Notes: a model not told the origin generated them from the letters alone. Shown: positions 42,695-52,428, counted from the first letter of the stretch. The stretch: DNA of 64,000 bases from Stutzerimonas stutzeri (GCA_002345575.1 DDVX01000007.1:248001-312000); one strand, 5' to 3'. Translations and numbers: made by a program.

Positions 42695-42862
42695 GTGCCG
42701 AATGACACCGATATCGCCCCTCGCAAAAGTCAGGAAACGCGCCTTCTTCTGTTCCTGCTGATTTTTCTGTTTCCGCTGCTGAGCATTGCGCTGGTCGGCG
42801 GTTACGGCTTCATCGTCTGGATCAGCCAGCTGACATTCCTTGGGCCACCCGGCCCGAGCTGA
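42695..42862 (+). CDS. napE: NapE, small membrane protein of periplasmic nitrate reductase
   Basis: A 55-residue protein with one membrane helix (LLLFLLIFLFPLLSIALVGGYGFIVWI) after a short polar N-terminus, and the ending LTFLGPPGPS, both typical of NapE. The start is GTG at 42695. Its role in the Nap complex is unknown. It is the first gene of napEDABC, and the small size makes it easy to miss. Confidence 0.9.
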   Translation: MPNDTDIAPRKSQETRLLLFLLIFLFPLLSIALVGGYGFIVWISQLTFLGPPGPS

Positions 42863-42933
42863 CCCATTACCGCGTTGTTCGAAAGGCACACGCGAACGCC
42901 ATTTGCCGTTATAGGCGGAGCTTGATAACCACA

Positions 42934-43194
42934 ATGAAGAATGATGCTTTGCATATAGCAAGCCTGCTGGTGCACTGCCGACCTGAGCTGATTGAGGCGG
43001 TAAAACAGAACATGGCGCTTCTGCCCGGCCTTGAAATCCATCAGGAAAGCGCTGCAGGAAAAGTGGTGGTGGTCCTCGAAGCCGAGCATGAAAGCCGGAT
43101 CCTGAGCACCATCGATCATATCCAGCAATTGCCCGGGGTACTCAACGCCGCCCTGATCTACCACGAACTCCTCTCTCTCGAAGGAGAAGCCTGA
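42934..43194 (+). CDS. napD: NapD, chaperone for NapA
   Basis: An 86-residue ferredoxin-fold protein (IASLLVHCRPELIEAVKQNM ... VVVLEAEHESRILSTIDHIQQLPGVLNAALIYHE). NapD binds the Tat signal of NapA and holds it back until the cofactor is inserted. The ATG at 42934 was chosen; a TTG four codons earlier is also possible and lies closer to the GGAG box. NapA starts directly after its stop. No napF gene precedes it. Confidence 0.92.
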   Translation: MKNDALHIASLLVHCRPELIEAVKQNMALLPGLEIHQESAAGKVVVVLEAEHESRILSTIDHIQQLPGVLNAALIYHELLSLEGEA

Positions 43195-45699
43195 ATGAGT
43201 CTTACCCGTCGCCAATTCGCCAAGGCCAACGCCGCCGCTATAGCAGCTACCGTAGCCGGCATTCCGATTGCCACCAGCGCCACCAACCTGATTACCGATC
43301 CACAGGCCACCAATCTCAAGTGGCACAAGGCGCCCTGCCGCTTCTGCGGCACCGGTTGCGGTGTGATGGTCGCCACCAGCGGTGATCGTGTCGTAGCCAC
43401 CCATGGCGACGTGAAGGCCGAGGTCAACCGTGGCATCAACTGCGTCAAGGGCTACTTCCTGTCGAAGATCATGTACGGCACTGACCGCCTGACGCAGCCG
43501 CTGCTGCGCATGAAGGACGGCCGCTACGACAAGCAGGGCGAATTCCAGCCGGTCAGCTGGGAGCAAGCCTTCGACATCATGGAAGAAAAATACAAGACGG
43601 CGCTCAAGGAAAGCGGACCGAGCTCGATCGGCATGTTCGGCTCCGGCCAGTGGACCATCTGGGAAGGTTATGCGGCCAACAAGCTGATGAAGGCCGGCTT
43701 CCGCTCAAATAACCTCGACCCCAACGCCCGCCACTGCATGGCCTCGGCGGCGGTCGGCTTCATGCGCACCTTCGGCATGGACGAGCCCATGGGCTGCTAT
43801 GACGACATCGAAGTCGCCGACGCCTTCGTGCTCTGGGGCTCGAACATGGCTGAGATGCATCCGGTGCTCTGGACGCGCGTTACTGACCGCCGCCTGACTG
43901 CACCGCACGTCAAGGTCGCCGTCATGTCGACATTCGAGCACCGCAGCTACGAACTCGCCGACATCCCGATGACCTTTACCCCGCAAACCGACCTGGTGAT
44001 CCTCAACTACATCGCCAACCACATCATCCAGAGTGGCGCGGTCAACCAGGACTTCATCAAGAATCACACCCGCTTCGCCAAGGGTGCGACGAACATCGGC
44101 TACGGCCTGCGCCCGACCGATCCGCTCGAACTGAAGGCCGAGAACGCCGGGGTAGCCGGCAGCTGGACCGACATCAGCTTTGAGGACTACGCCGAGTTCC
44201 TCAAGCCCTACACCCTGGAACACGCTGCTCAGGAATCCGGTGTACCTGCCGAACGCCTGAAGGCGCTGGCTGAGTTGTATGCCGATCCCAAGGTCAAGGT
44301 GATGTCCTTCTGGACCATGGGTTTCAACCAGCACACCCGCGGTGTCTGGGCGAACAACATGATCTACAACATCCACCTGCTCACCGGCAAAATCAGCGAG
44401 CCGGGCAACAGTCCCTTCTCGCTCACCGGCCAGCCTTCGGCATGCGGCACCGCACGGGAAGTCGGCACTTTCTCCCATCGTCTGCCGGCAGACATGGTGG
44501 TCAATAATCCGAAACACCGCGCCATCACCGAAGAGATCTGGAAGCTGCCCGAAGGCACCATTCAGGAGAAACCGGGCTTCCACGCCGTGCAGCAAAGCCG
44601 CGAGCTGAAAGATGGCGGCCTCAAGGTCTACTGGACCCAGGTCACCAATAACATGCAGGCCGGCCCCAACATCATGGAGGAAATCCTGCCCGGCTGGCGC
44701 AACCCGGAAACCTTCATCATCGTTTCCGACGTCTACCCCACAGTTTCCGCGCAGGCTGCCGACCTGATCCTACCCGCCGCCATGTGGGTGGAAAAGGAAG
44801 GCGCCTACGGCAACGCCGAACGTCGCACCCACTTCTGGCACCAGCTGGTCAGCGCTCCGGGTGAAGCCCGTTCCGACCTGTGGCAGCTAATGGAATTCTC
44901 CAAACGCTTCACCACCGATGAAGTCTGGCCTGCCGACTTGCTGGCCAAGAAGCCAGAGCTCAAGGGCAAGACCCTGTTCGAGGTGTTGTTCAAGAACGGG
45001 CAGGTTGACCAGTTCCCCACCTCGGACATCGCCGAGGGCTACCGCAACCAGGAGTCCGAGGATTACGGTTTCTACGTGCAAAAGGGTCTCTTCGAGGAGT
45101 ACGCCCAGTTTGGTCGCGGGCATGCCCATGACTTGGCCGACTTCGACGTCTACCATCAGGAACGCGGCCTGCGCTGGCCTGTGGTCGACGGCAAGGAAAC
45201 CCTCTGGCGCTACCGCGAAGGCTACGATCCCTACGTCGAAAAAGGCACCGGTGTGCAGTTCTACGGCTACCCGGACAAGAAGGCGATCATCTTCGCCCTA
45301 CCCTATGAAGTTCCTGCTGAAATGCCGGACGCCGAGTACCCCTTCTGGCTCAGCACAGGACGCGTACTGGAACACTGGCACACTGGCAGCATGACCCAGC
45401 GCGTAGATGAGCTGCACCGAGCGGTCCCCGATGCACTGGTGTATATGCACCCGGACGATGCTCGCGAACTCAATGCCCGGCGCGGCAGTGTCGTCAAGGT
45501 CATCAGCCGTCGTGGCGAAATGCAGGCGCGGATTGAAACTCGTGGCCGCAACAAGCCGCCGAAAGGTCTGATCTTCGTGCCCTTCTTCGACGCCAACAAA
45601 CTGATCAACAAGGTCACCCTCGACGCCACCGACCCGATCTCCAAGCAAACCGACTACAAAAAATGCGCCGTGAAGATCGAAGTGGTCAGCATTGCCTGA
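43195..45699 (+). CDS. napA: NapA, catalytic subunit of periplasmic nitrate reductase
   Basis: An 834-residue molybdoenzyme that reduces nitrate to nitrite in the periplasm. A Tat signal opens the protein (SLTRRQFAKANAAAIAATV). The [4Fe-4S] site is CRFCGTGCGVMV followed by NCVKGYF, and the molybdenum-ligand cysteine lies in ARHCMASAAVGF. The protein binds bis-MGD. The C-terminal region SMTQRVDELHRAVPDALVYMHPDDA is typical of the Mo-binding domain. It is the third gene of napEDABC. Pseudomonads use Nap for redox balance and as the first step of aerobic denitrification. Confidence 0.97.
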   Translation: MSLTRRQFAKANAAAIAATVAGIPIATSATNLITDPQATNLKWHKAPCRFCGTGCGVMVATSGDRVVATHGDVKAEVNRGINCVKGYFLSKIMYGTDRLTQPLLRMKDGRYDKQGEFQPVSWEQAFDIMEEKYKTALKESGPSSIGMFGSGQWTIWEGYAANKLMKAGFRSNNLDPNARHCMASAAVGFMRTFGMDEPMGCYDDIEVADAFVLWGSNMAEMHPVLWTRVTDRRLTAPHVKVAVMSTFEHRSYELADIPMTFTPQTDLVILNYIANHIIQSGAVNQDFIKNHTRFAKGATNIGYGLRPTDPLELKAENAGVAGSWTDISFEDYAEFLKPYTLEHAAQESGVPAERLKALAELYADPKVKVMSFWTMGFNQHTRGVWANNMIYNIHLLTGKISEPGNSPFSLTGQPSACGTAREVGTFSHRLPADMVVNNPKHRAITEEIWKLPEGTIQEKPGFHAVQQSRELKDGGLKVYWTQVTNNMQAGPNIMEEILPGWRNPETFIIVSDVYPTVSAQAADLILPAAMWVEKEGAYGNAERRTHFWHQLVSAPGEARSDLWQLMEFSKRFTTDEVWPADLLAKKPELKGKTLFEVLFKNGQVDQFPTSDIAEGYRNQESEDYGFYVQKGLFEEYAQFGRGHAHDLADFDVYHQERGLRWPVVDGKETLWRYREGYDPYVEKGTGVQFYGYPDKKAIIFALPYEVPAEMPDAEYPFWLSTGRVLEHWHTGSMTQRVDELHRAVPDALVYMHPDDARELNARRGSVVKVISRRGEMQARIETRGRNKPPKGLIFVPFFDANKLINKVTLDATDPISKQTDYKKCAVKIEVVSIA

Positions 45700-45711
45700 G
45701 GAGGGCCATCC

Positions 45712-46194
45712 ATGAAATTACGTGTACTGACATTGACCCTCCTGGCCGTTTGCGGCCTGGCCATCGCTGCCGAACCCAACTACCCGCTCGACGCTCCGGC
45801 GCCGGATGGGCGACGGGCGGGTGGCACCATCACCCAGGAGTTCACCCCGCCACCGCTGCGTGACGAGGAGAACAAGGACCTCAAGCGCGAGCGCAACTAC
45901 CCCGAGCAGCCGCCGACCATTCCGCACGCCATCCGTGGCTATCAGGTGGACATGAACAGCAATCGCTGTCTGGCATGCCACAGCCGCGCCAACAGCGCGC
46001 GCACCCAGGCGCCCATGATCAGCATTACCCACTTCACCGACCGTGACAGCCAGACGCTCGGAGCGGTCGCCCCGCGCCGGTATTTCTGCACCCAGTGCCA
46101 TGTGGTGCAGCACGACGTGAAACCGCTGGTGAACAACGACTTCGAGAACATCGACCAGTTGCTCTATCACGAAAACACTCAGAGCCAACAGTGA
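45712..46194 (+). CDS. napB: NapB, dihaem cytochrome c subunit
   Basis: A 160-residue protein with a signal peptide (LRVLTLTLLAVCGLAIAA) and two CxxCH haem sites, CLACH and CTQCH. It passes electrons from NapC to NapA. The PPTIPHAIRGYQVDMNSNRCLACHSR region is typical. It starts 12 bp after napA. Confidence 0.96.
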   Translation: MKLRVLTLTLLAVCGLAIAAEPNYPLDAPAPDGRRAGGTITQEFTPPPLRDEENKDLKRERNYPEQPPTIPHAIRGYQVDMNSNRCLACHSRANSARTQAPMISITHFTDRDSQTLGAVAPRRYFCTQCHVVQHDVKPLVNNDFENIDQLLYHENTQSQQ

Positions 46195-46204
46195 GGACGC
46201 CTGG

Positions 46205-46801
46205 ATGAAGTCGCTACTCGCGTTTCTCAAACGCTACTGGAATGTGCTGCGCCGCCCCAGCGTGCACTACAGCCTGGGTGCCCTGACGCTTGGCGGATTT
46301 ATCGCCGGTATCATCTTTTGGGGTGGGTTCAACACCGCTCTGGAAGTAACCAACACCGAGACCTTCTGCATCTCCTGTCACGAGATGGAAGACAACGTCT
46401 ACATGGAGATCAAGGACACCATCCACTACTCCAACCGCTCGGGCGTCAGGGCTACTTGCCCTGACTGTCACGTACCGCATGAATGGACCGACAAGATCGC
46501 TCGCAAGATGCAGGCTTCCAAGGAAGTCTGGGGCAAGATTTTCGGCACCATCAACACACGGGAAAAATTTCTCGGCCTGCGCCGGGAAATGGCCGAGCGT
46601 GAATGGCGTCGTCTGAAATCCAATGACTCGCTCGAGTGCCGCAACTGCCACAACTTCGATTACATGGACTTCACCCGGCAGGCTCCCCGCGCCGCACAGT
46701 TCCACTCCACGGCCCTGGCCAGCGGCGAAGCCACCTGCATCGACTGCCACAAGGGCATTGCCCACAGGCTGCCGGACATGCACGGCGTGCCGGGCTGGTA
46801 A
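46205..46801 (+). CDS. napC: NapC, membrane tetrahaem quinol dehydrogenase
   Basis: A 198-residue NapC/NirT-family protein. An N-terminal helix (YSLGALTLGGFIAGIIFWGGF) anchors it. The four CxxCH sites are CISCH, CPDCH, CRNCH and CIDCH. It takes electrons from the quinol pool to NapB. It is the last gene of the operon and is followed by a hairpin terminator. Confidence 0.96.
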   Translation: MKSLLAFLKRYWNVLRRPSVHYSLGALTLGGFIAGIIFWGGFNTALEVTNTETFCISCHEMEDNVYMEIKDTIHYSNRSGVRATCPDCHVPHEWTDKIARKMQASKEVWGKIFGTINTREKFLGLRREMAEREWRRLKSNDSLECRNCHNFDYMDFTRQAPRAAQFHSTALASGEATCIDCHKGIAHRLPDMHGVPGW

Positions 46802-46818
46802 GTCATTGACCGAACAAG

Positions 46819-46851
46819 TTCGGCCCTGCGCAATCGGTAGGGCCGAATTTA
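46819..46851 (+). terminator. Terminator after napC
   Basis: TTCGGCCCT pairs with AGGGCCGAA, followed by TTT. The 11-base loop and short T tail make it a moderate terminator. Confidence 0.65.
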
Positions 46852-46922
46852 TTCGGCGTTTGCGTGTCGATCCGAATAGCACCCTCTCCCCGCTGTGCTC
46901 AAAACAATAAAGGAGAACCCCG

Positions 46923-47717
46923 ATGCGTTACCGCCTGCTCGGCCTACTGATGGCCTCCAGCTTCGTCGCTCACGCTGAAGTCCAGACCCAGGAAATCCAT
47001 TATACCGCTGCCGATGGCACCAAGATGGTCGGCTACTACGCCTATGACGACGCCATCGAAGGCCCACGCCCCGGCATCGTCGTGGTACATGAATGGTGGG
47101 GGCTCAACGATTACGCCAAGCAGCGCGCCCGTAACCTCGCCGAACTGGGCTACAGCGCCCTGGCCATCGACATGTACGGCGAAGGCAAGAACACCGATCA
47201 CCCCAAGGACGCCATGAGTTTCATGCAGGCCGCAACGGCCGATGCTGATGCCGCCAAGGCCCGCTTCAATTCCGGTCTAGACCTGCTCAAGCAACAGCAA
47301 CAGACCGATGCCGCGAGACTGGCCGCTGTCGGCTACTGCTTCGGCGGCAAGGTCGTGCTGGACATGGCCCGCCAAGGCGTACCGCTGGACGGTGTGGTCA
47401 GTTTTCACGGTGCCCTCGCCACCCAGATGCGCGCTGTTCCCGGCAGTATCAAGGCACGTGTACTGGTCGAGCACGGCAGCGCCGACAGCATGATCACCCT
47501 CGAAGACATCGCAGCCCTGAACTCGGAGATGGTTGCCGCTGGTGCCGATTACCAGTTCGTCAACCACCCCGGCGCCAAGCATGGCTTCACCAACCCAGGC
47601 GCAGACGAATTCCAGAAAAAAGGCGTAGACGTGGCCTATGACAAGCAGGCGGATGAGCGCTCTTGGGCCAACATGCAACGCTTCCTAGAAGACACCTTTA
47701 AGAACCCTCGGCCATAA
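46923..47717 (+). CDS. Dienelactone hydrolase-family periplasmic protein
   Basis: A 264-residue alpha/beta hydrolase with an N-terminal signal peptide (RLLGLLMASSFVAHA). It shows the dienelactone hydrolase pattern VVVHEWWGLNDYAKQRARNLAELGYSALAIDMYG, the cysteine nucleophile in VGYCFGG, and the acid/base residues in VEHGSADSM and KHGFTNP. True dienelactone hydrolases are cytoplasmic and act in chlorocatechol breakdown; a secreted form suggests another ester substrate. It stands alone after nap. Confidence 0.9.
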   Translation: MRYRLLGLLMASSFVAHAEVQTQEIHYTAADGTKMVGYYAYDDAIEGPRPGIVVVHEWWGLNDYAKQRARNLAELGYSALAIDMYGEGKNTDHPKDAMSFMQAATADADAAKARFNSGLDLLKQQQQTDAARLAAVGYCFGGKVVLDMARQGVPLDGVVSFHGALATQMRAVPGSIKARVLVEHGSADSMITLEDIAALNSEMVAAGADYQFVNHPGAKHGFTNPGADEFQKKGVDVAYDKQADERSWANMQRFLEDTFKNPRP

Positions 47718-47857
47718 ACTTCGTTCGTCGTATTACGCCGTCCTTGACGGCCCCGAACGCCTTCGGAAACCCGTATTACGCCTTCGGCTAATACAGGCTA
47801 CAAAATATGGGACGCCGTGCAATCCCGTAGGATGGAATCGCCGCAGGCGCTTCCGTC
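47718..47857. repeat. Repeat-rich intergenic stretch
   Basis: CGTATTACGCC occurs twice (near 47728 and 47772), and CCGTAGGATGG near 47826 is of the kind seen in pseudomonad interspersed palindromes. The first copy is followed by GTCCTTGACGGC. Together they look like eroded REP-like elements. No gene is seen. Confidence 0.45.
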
Positions 47858-47932
47858 ATGATACCCACGCGAGGGCCTGACCTGACCGTGCTAGCATTGC
47901 CGCCACCGCAACCTCTCAATCGAACGCGAGTC

Positions 47933-48370
47933 ATGGCCGAACACGATTTCCGCTACACCCTGCTCACCCCTGCCCATACCCTTACCGAATGCCGCGCGCT
48001 GGCGCCGGGCCGTTATCAGGTCACCGGCAACGGCGGCTCAATTCGCATCGGCGACGTACTGATCGTCACCCTCAAGGGCAGCCGTGATCTGTCACAGCGA
48101 TTGGTCGTGGACAAGGTTCGTCATCTGATCAACCCGCCAGGCCAATGGACAGCCATGGCTAGCGGCCCGGTATTCCGCGAGCTGGCGATCCACAACTGGC
48201 AGGTCGATTGCGACGGCTGCAGTAAGCAGCTGGATTTCGAATTCGCCGTGGATGCAGCAAAAGGTGAAGTTGCCCGCGCCCCTGCCGCCGAAGCCCGCAT
48301 TGCCGAACTCGGCTGGACCAACGACGCCGGCCGCCACCTTTGCCCGGCCTGCAAGGGAGCGCAGCAATGA
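47933..48370 (+). CDS. Hypothetical protein with two CxxC pairs
   Basis: A 145-residue soluble protein I do not recognise. The N-terminal part has beta-rich sequence (YQVTGNGGSIRIGDVLIVTLKGS). The C-terminal half carries CDGC (near 95) and CPAC (near 139), which could bind zinc as a ribbon. The ATG at 47933 was chosen because conserved-looking sequence begins there. Its stop overlaps the next start as ATGA, so the two genes are translationally coupled. Confidence 0.75.
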   Translation: MAEHDFRYTLLTPAHTLTECRALAPGRYQVTGNGGSIRIGDVLIVTLKGSRDLSQRLVVDKVRHLINPPGQWTAMASGPVFRELAIHNWQVDCDGCSKQLDFEFAVDAAKGEVARAPAAEARIAELGWTNDAGRHLCPACKGAQQ

Positions 48371-48768
48371 AGAATCTCCTGCTGACTGCATTGGCCGCTT
48401 TGTTCGTCAGCGGCTGCGCGAGCGATGCACAGAAGCTGCAATATGACGTTACCTACATCACCGAGTGGATCGGCGAAGAGCCCGTGGTTGGCCGCAATCC
48501 CGTCTCGCTGACCTTCAGCCACGACCGCGCCTATGGCAATGCCGGCTGTAACCACTGGTTCGCTAGTTATGAACTCGACGGCCAGCAGATCCGCTTCAGC
48601 CAGATCGGCAGTACCCGCAAAATGTGCGCCGAGCACCTGATGAAGCAGGAACAACACTTCCTGCACCTGCTCTCGCAGATTGAGCGCTGGGATATCTCCA
48701 ACATCGATCAGCTGCGCTTCTGGCCCGCCGAAGGTACTCCGATCCGCGTCTGGCCGGAACAAAACTGA
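48367..48768 (+). CDS. META/HslJ-type lipoprotein
   Basis: A 133-residue protein with a lipoprotein signal (LLLTALAALFVSGCAS; the cysteine is at residue 17). The mature part has the META pattern: PVSLTFSHDRAYGNAGCNHWFASYELDGQQIRFSQIGSTRKMC. META-domain lipoproteins include heat-shock HslJ and secreted inhibitors; this one's role is unknown. It overlaps the preceding gene by 4 bp. Confidence 0.85.
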   Translation: MKNLLLTALAALFVSGCASDAQKLQYDVTYITEWIGEEPVVGRNPVSLTFSHDRAYGNAGCNHWFASYELDGQQIRFSQIGSTRKMCAEHLMKQEQHFLHLLSQIERWDISNIDQLRFWPAEGTPIRVWPEQN

Positions 48769-48999
48769 TTCCACAGGATATGGGCGTTCCGATGGTCCTG
48801 CACCATTGGCATGCACTACGAGCGCCCCAGCCAAACACCTCTCCGCCTCGAAGGCCGCGCCAGTGTTGGCGTACCGGCTTAAAACCCTGCTCACTGAAAC
48901 TGGCACACGCAATGCATTGCGTAAAGCAATCCAGTTTTGGGGTCCTCGGTACAGGCAGGCCGGGGCAACCCCTCTTTTCTTCACAGCTCAGAACTATGC

Positions 49000-51525
49000 T
49001 CAGGGAGCATCGGCGCCCAGCCTGCTCCACATCGCACGGGTGATCCGTTGGCGATTGGCGTAACCCTCCCACGGGTCCCGCTTGAGTCCGTCCAGACGCT
49101 GCTCCAGATTGCCAACCGTCCATTGCCCGGCACTGCGCAGGCCATCCAATTCATCACGCGCAATAGGCACCGAAACCGGCAAGCCCGGCCGTGCTCGCAC
49201 CGAGTAGGCAGCCACCGTACTGGCGCCACGGCCATTGCGTAGATAGTCCAGAAAGATCTTGCCGACTCGATTCTTCGGCCCGGATGTAGCGGTAAAGCGC
49301 TCGGGCAGCTGGCGGGCCATGAACTGCGCCAGTGCCTTGGCAAAGGCCTTCACCGTATCCCAATCGGCACGTCGTGCCAGCGGCACGATGATGTGGATCC
49401 CCTTGCCGCCGCTGGTCTTGAGAAACGCCTGCAGACCGATCTCGTCGAGTACGGTCAGGGTCAGCTGCGTCGCCTCCAGCATGCTGCGCCAGGGCAGTGC
49501 CGGATCAGGGTCGAGGTCAAGCACGAAGTGATCCGGCGTTTCAATGCGATCACTGGTAGCACCCCACGTGTGAAATTCGATGCAGCCCATCTGCGCGGCA
49601 CCGACCAGCGCCGGTAAGCTGTCGATCTCCATCAGTCGTGCGTGACCGGGGTCCAATGCCTGGTCCAGATGCTTGATGTTGGGAATCGCCAGGCGCTCGG
49701 CGTGTTTCTGGAAGAACTGCTCGCCACCCACGCCCTCTGGCGCCCTCAGCAGCGACACCGGGCGATTGTTCAGAAACGGCAACAGCCAGTCGCCGATGGA
49801 TGCGTAGAACTCGACCAGCTCCAGTTTGGTTATGCCACTCTCCGGGTCGATCACCCGCTGCGGGTTGCTGATCGCCACGCCGGCGACCACTGGCTTGCCG
49901 CTCGCTTTGGCTCCGTTCCTTTTAGCGCGCTTTTCAGGCTCCGCTGCGGGCGTAGCGCCAGGTCGCTCGCGAATGATCTGCGCAGCCGGCTTGTCGCTGC
50001 GCAGGGCGATAAAGCTGGCCTGGCGCACGATGCCTTCACGCGTCCACTCGGCAAACTCGACTTCGCCCACCAATTGCGGCTCCACCCAGCTCACGCCACG
50101 GGCCTGCGTCGTGCTCAGCTTGCCAGCCAGGGGCGAGTCGGCGCGAGCCAGCTTGTGTAGACGCTGGTGGATATCTTTAAGCGCCGCCTCGCCAAAACCG
50201 GTCCCGACCCGCCCTGCGTAACGCAGACCGTCGTCCTCGTTCACCGCCAGCAACAACGCGCCAAAACCACTGCGACTGCCTTTTGGACTGGTATGGCCGA
50301 CGATGACGAACTCCTGCCGCAGACGGCACTTGAGCTTGATCCAGTCCGGATTGCGGCGCGATACATAAAGGCTCCCGGAACGTTTGCCGATCACGCCTTC
50401 CAACGACATGGCGCAGGCGCTTTCGACGATGTCACGATGGTGGGCGGTAAACGCATCGGAGAAACGCAGGGGCGTATTGCGCGTATCGCCAAGAATCGCC
50501 TTAAGCTGCTCGCGGCGCTGTTCCAGAGGAGACTGTCGCAGGTCTTGACCGTTGACGAACGGCGCGTCGAACAGAAAGTAGATGAGATCGTGGCTGCGAC
50601 CGATATCAAAGGCATTCTGCAGTTGCTGAAAGTCCGGCAAGCCTTCTTTATTCAGCGCCACCACCTCGCCATCTAACCAACTGTCCTCCAGCCCCAGCTT
50701 GGCCAAGGCCTTGGCCTGCTGCGGCAGACGCTGCGTCCAGTCGTGGCCATTACGGGTGAACAGTCGCACCTCGCCGTTCGTGATGCGGGCAAGGATGCGG
50801 TAACCGTCGTACTTCACTTCGTATAACCAATCGCCTTCCGGAGGGCGGTCAACGAGCGTTGCCAACTGCGGCGCCAGGCTATCGGGAAACGCCGGTGAGG
50901 CAGCTTGGCTCTCCTTGGTCTTACTCGCCCCTTTGCGCTTGGGCGCCTTGCTCGGTCCCCCGACCAGCGTACCGCTGATCACGCTCTGCGGCTGCGCCTC
51001 GACGATGTCGTATTCGTCGCTGGGTCGCGCAATGTCGTCGCGCTCCTTGATCAGCAGCCATTGCTGCTTCTCGCTGTTGCCGGGCAGGCGGGTACGCACC
51101 AGCGTCCAGTCGCCAGTCAGCTTCTCGCCAACCAGAGTGAATTTGAGTTTGCCTGCTGCATAGGCGGCTGCCGGGTCGCCTTGCGGCTGCCAGATGCCGT
51201 GATCCCAGACAATTACATCTCCAGCGCCGTAGCTGCCCTCGGGGATGCTGCCCTCGAAACTGGCGTAGTCCAGAGGGTGGTCTTCAACATGTACGGCCAG
51301 GCGTTTGTCACGAGGGTCCAGGCTTGGGCCCTTGGGCACCGCCCAACTCTTTAGAGTGCCATCCAGTTCCAGGCGGAAGTCATAGTGCAACCGACGGGCA
51401 TCGTGCTTCTGCACCACAAAGCGCAGCGCACCAGCCTTGCTACGTCGTTTGCCGGGGCGCTCGGGCGGTTCGCTGGTGCGTTCAAAATTGCGCTTGCGGT
51501 TGTATTCGCTCTGCTCCCTGGCCAC
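49000..51525 (-). CDS. ligD: LigD, multifunctional NHEJ DNA ligase
   Basis: An 841-residue ATP-dependent ligase in the pseudomonad order of domains: 3'-phosphoesterase (about 35-160, FVVQKHDARRLHYDFRLELDG), ligase (about 215-520, with the nucleotidyl lysine in YEVKYDGYRI, and YVSRRNPDWIKLKCR), and polymerase/primase (about 550-835, EFHTWGATSDRIETPDHFVLDLDPDP). With Ku it repairs double-strand breaks by end joining. Ku is encoded 15 bp upstream on the same strand. The ATG at 51525 gives the usual basic N-terminus. Confidence 0.96.
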   Translation of the reverse strand: MAREQSEYNRKRNFERTSEPPERPGKRRSKAGALRFVVQKHDARRLHYDFRLELDGTLKSWAVPKGPSLDPRDKRLAVHVEDHPLDYASFEGSIPEGSYGAGDVIVWDHGIWQPQGDPAAAYAAGKLKFTLVGEKLTGDWTLVRTRLPGNSEKQQWLLIKERDDIARPSDEYDIVEAQPQSVISGTLVGGPSKAPKRKGASKTKESQAASPAFPDSLAPQLATLVDRPPEGDWLYEVKYDGYRILARITNGEVRLFTRNGHDWTQRLPQQAKALAKLGLEDSWLDGEVVALNKEGLPDFQQLQNAFDIGRSHDLIYFLFDAPFVNGQDLRQSPLEQRREQLKAILGDTRNTPLRFSDAFTAHHRDIVESACAMSLEGVIGKRSGSLYVSRRNPDWIKLKCRLRQEFVIVGHTSPKGSRSGFGALLLAVNEDDGLRYAGRVGTGFGEAALKDIHQRLHKLARADSPLAGKLSTTQARGVSWVEPQLVGEVEFAEWTREGIVRQASFIALRSDKPAAQIIRERPGATPAAEPEKRAKRNGAKASGKPVVAGVAISNPQRVIDPESGITKLELVEFYASIGDWLLPFLNNRPVSLLRAPEGVGGEQFFQKHAERLAIPNIKHLDQALDPGHARLMEIDSLPALVGAAQMGCIEFHTWGATSDRIETPDHFVLDLDPDPALPWRSMLEATQLTLTVLDEIGLQAFLKTSGGKGIHIIVPLARRADWDTVKAFAKALAQFMARQLPERFTATSGPKNRVGKIFLDYLRNGRGASTVAAYSVRARPGLPVSVPIARDELDGLRSAGQWTVGNLEQRLDGLKRDPWEGYANRQRITRAMWSRLGADAP

Positions 51526-51540
51526 GGTCGTACTCTCCGC

Positions 51541-52428
51541 TTACTTGCGTGCGGCCCTGGCGGGCTTGCTGGGGCTGGCACGCTTGCGCGCCGGCTTCTT
51601 CGGCTTGTCGTTGGATGAGTCTTCGGATTTGGCCGCTGGCTTGCCGCCCAGGCTGCGCTTGAGCAACTCGGTGAGGTCGATGACGTCGGCGCCACGTCGC
51701 TCCTCTTCGCCTTCAATTTGCTCGACAGCCTCGATCTTACCGGCCTTGGCCTTCTGCTCAACCAAATCGAGAATGCGGTCCTGGAAGCTGTCCTGATACT
51801 CCTCCGGCCGCCACTCATCGCTCATATCCTTGATCAGGCGCTTGGCCATGTCCAACTCGCTCTTGGCCAGCTTGGGCTGGGTCACAGCCGACCCAAGTTC
51901 CAGCGCATCAAGGCTGCGCACATCGCCGGGCCAGCGCAACATCACCAGCACCAGGGCGGACTCCAGCGGGAACAGTGCCGCCAGATGTTGACGGGTGCGC
52001 AGGACCACATGCGCCAGGGCGACTTTGTCCGTACTGCTCAGTGCTTCGCGCAACAGCGCATAAACCTTTTCGCCTCGATTATCAGGGGCGAGGTAGTACG
52101 GGGTGTCAATGTTCTGCAGCGGTATCTGCTGTCTGTCGACGAAGGAAAAGATATCGATCGTCTGGGTCGACTCCGGGTGAGCGGCGCGAATCTCCTCCTC
52201 GCTAAGCACTACATAGCGCCCCTTCTCATAGGCAACGCCCTTGACTATGTTTTCCTTGGTGACTTCCTTACCGGTGACCTTGTTCACCCGCTTATAGCCG
52301 ACCGGATCCATGCTGCGTTTATCCAGCCAGTCAAAATCCACCCCCTGAGAAGAACTGGCAGAAACCAGCGCGACCGGAATATGGACCAGACCAAAACTGA
52401 TAGCGCCTTTCCAGATGGCTCGGGGCAT
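51541..52428 (-). CDS. ku: Ku DNA end-binding protein
   Basis: A 295-residue bacterial Ku. It starts MPRAIWKGAISFGLVHIPV, the family N-terminus, and has the core beta-barrel and ring region. After residue 255 comes a lysine/arginine/alanine/proline-rich tail (KKPARKRASPSKPARAARK), which in other Ku proteins binds DNA and recruits LigD. It works as a homodimer. The ATG at 52428 was preferred to 52449 on family fit. It forms an operon with ligD. Confidence 0.96.
   Translation of the reverse strand: MPRAIWKGAISFGLVHIPVALVSASSSQGVDFDWLDKRSMDPVGYKRVNKVTGKEVTKENIVKGVAYEKGRYVVLSEEEIRAAHPESTQTIDIFSFVDRQQIPLQNIDTPYYLAPDNRGEKVYALLREALSSTDKVALAHVVLRTRQHLAALFPLESALVLVMLRWPGDVRSLDALELGSAVTQPKLAKSELDMAKRLIKDMSDEWRPEEYQDSFQDRILDLVEQKAKAGKIEAVEQIEGEEERRGADVIDLTELLKRSLGGKPAAKSEDSSNDKPKKPARKRASPSKPARAARK

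Noticed and set aside
42862..42934. A possible napF between napE and napD
   Set aside because: Only 71 bp separate the genes, far too short for a ferredoxin-type NapF, and no cysteine motifs are present.
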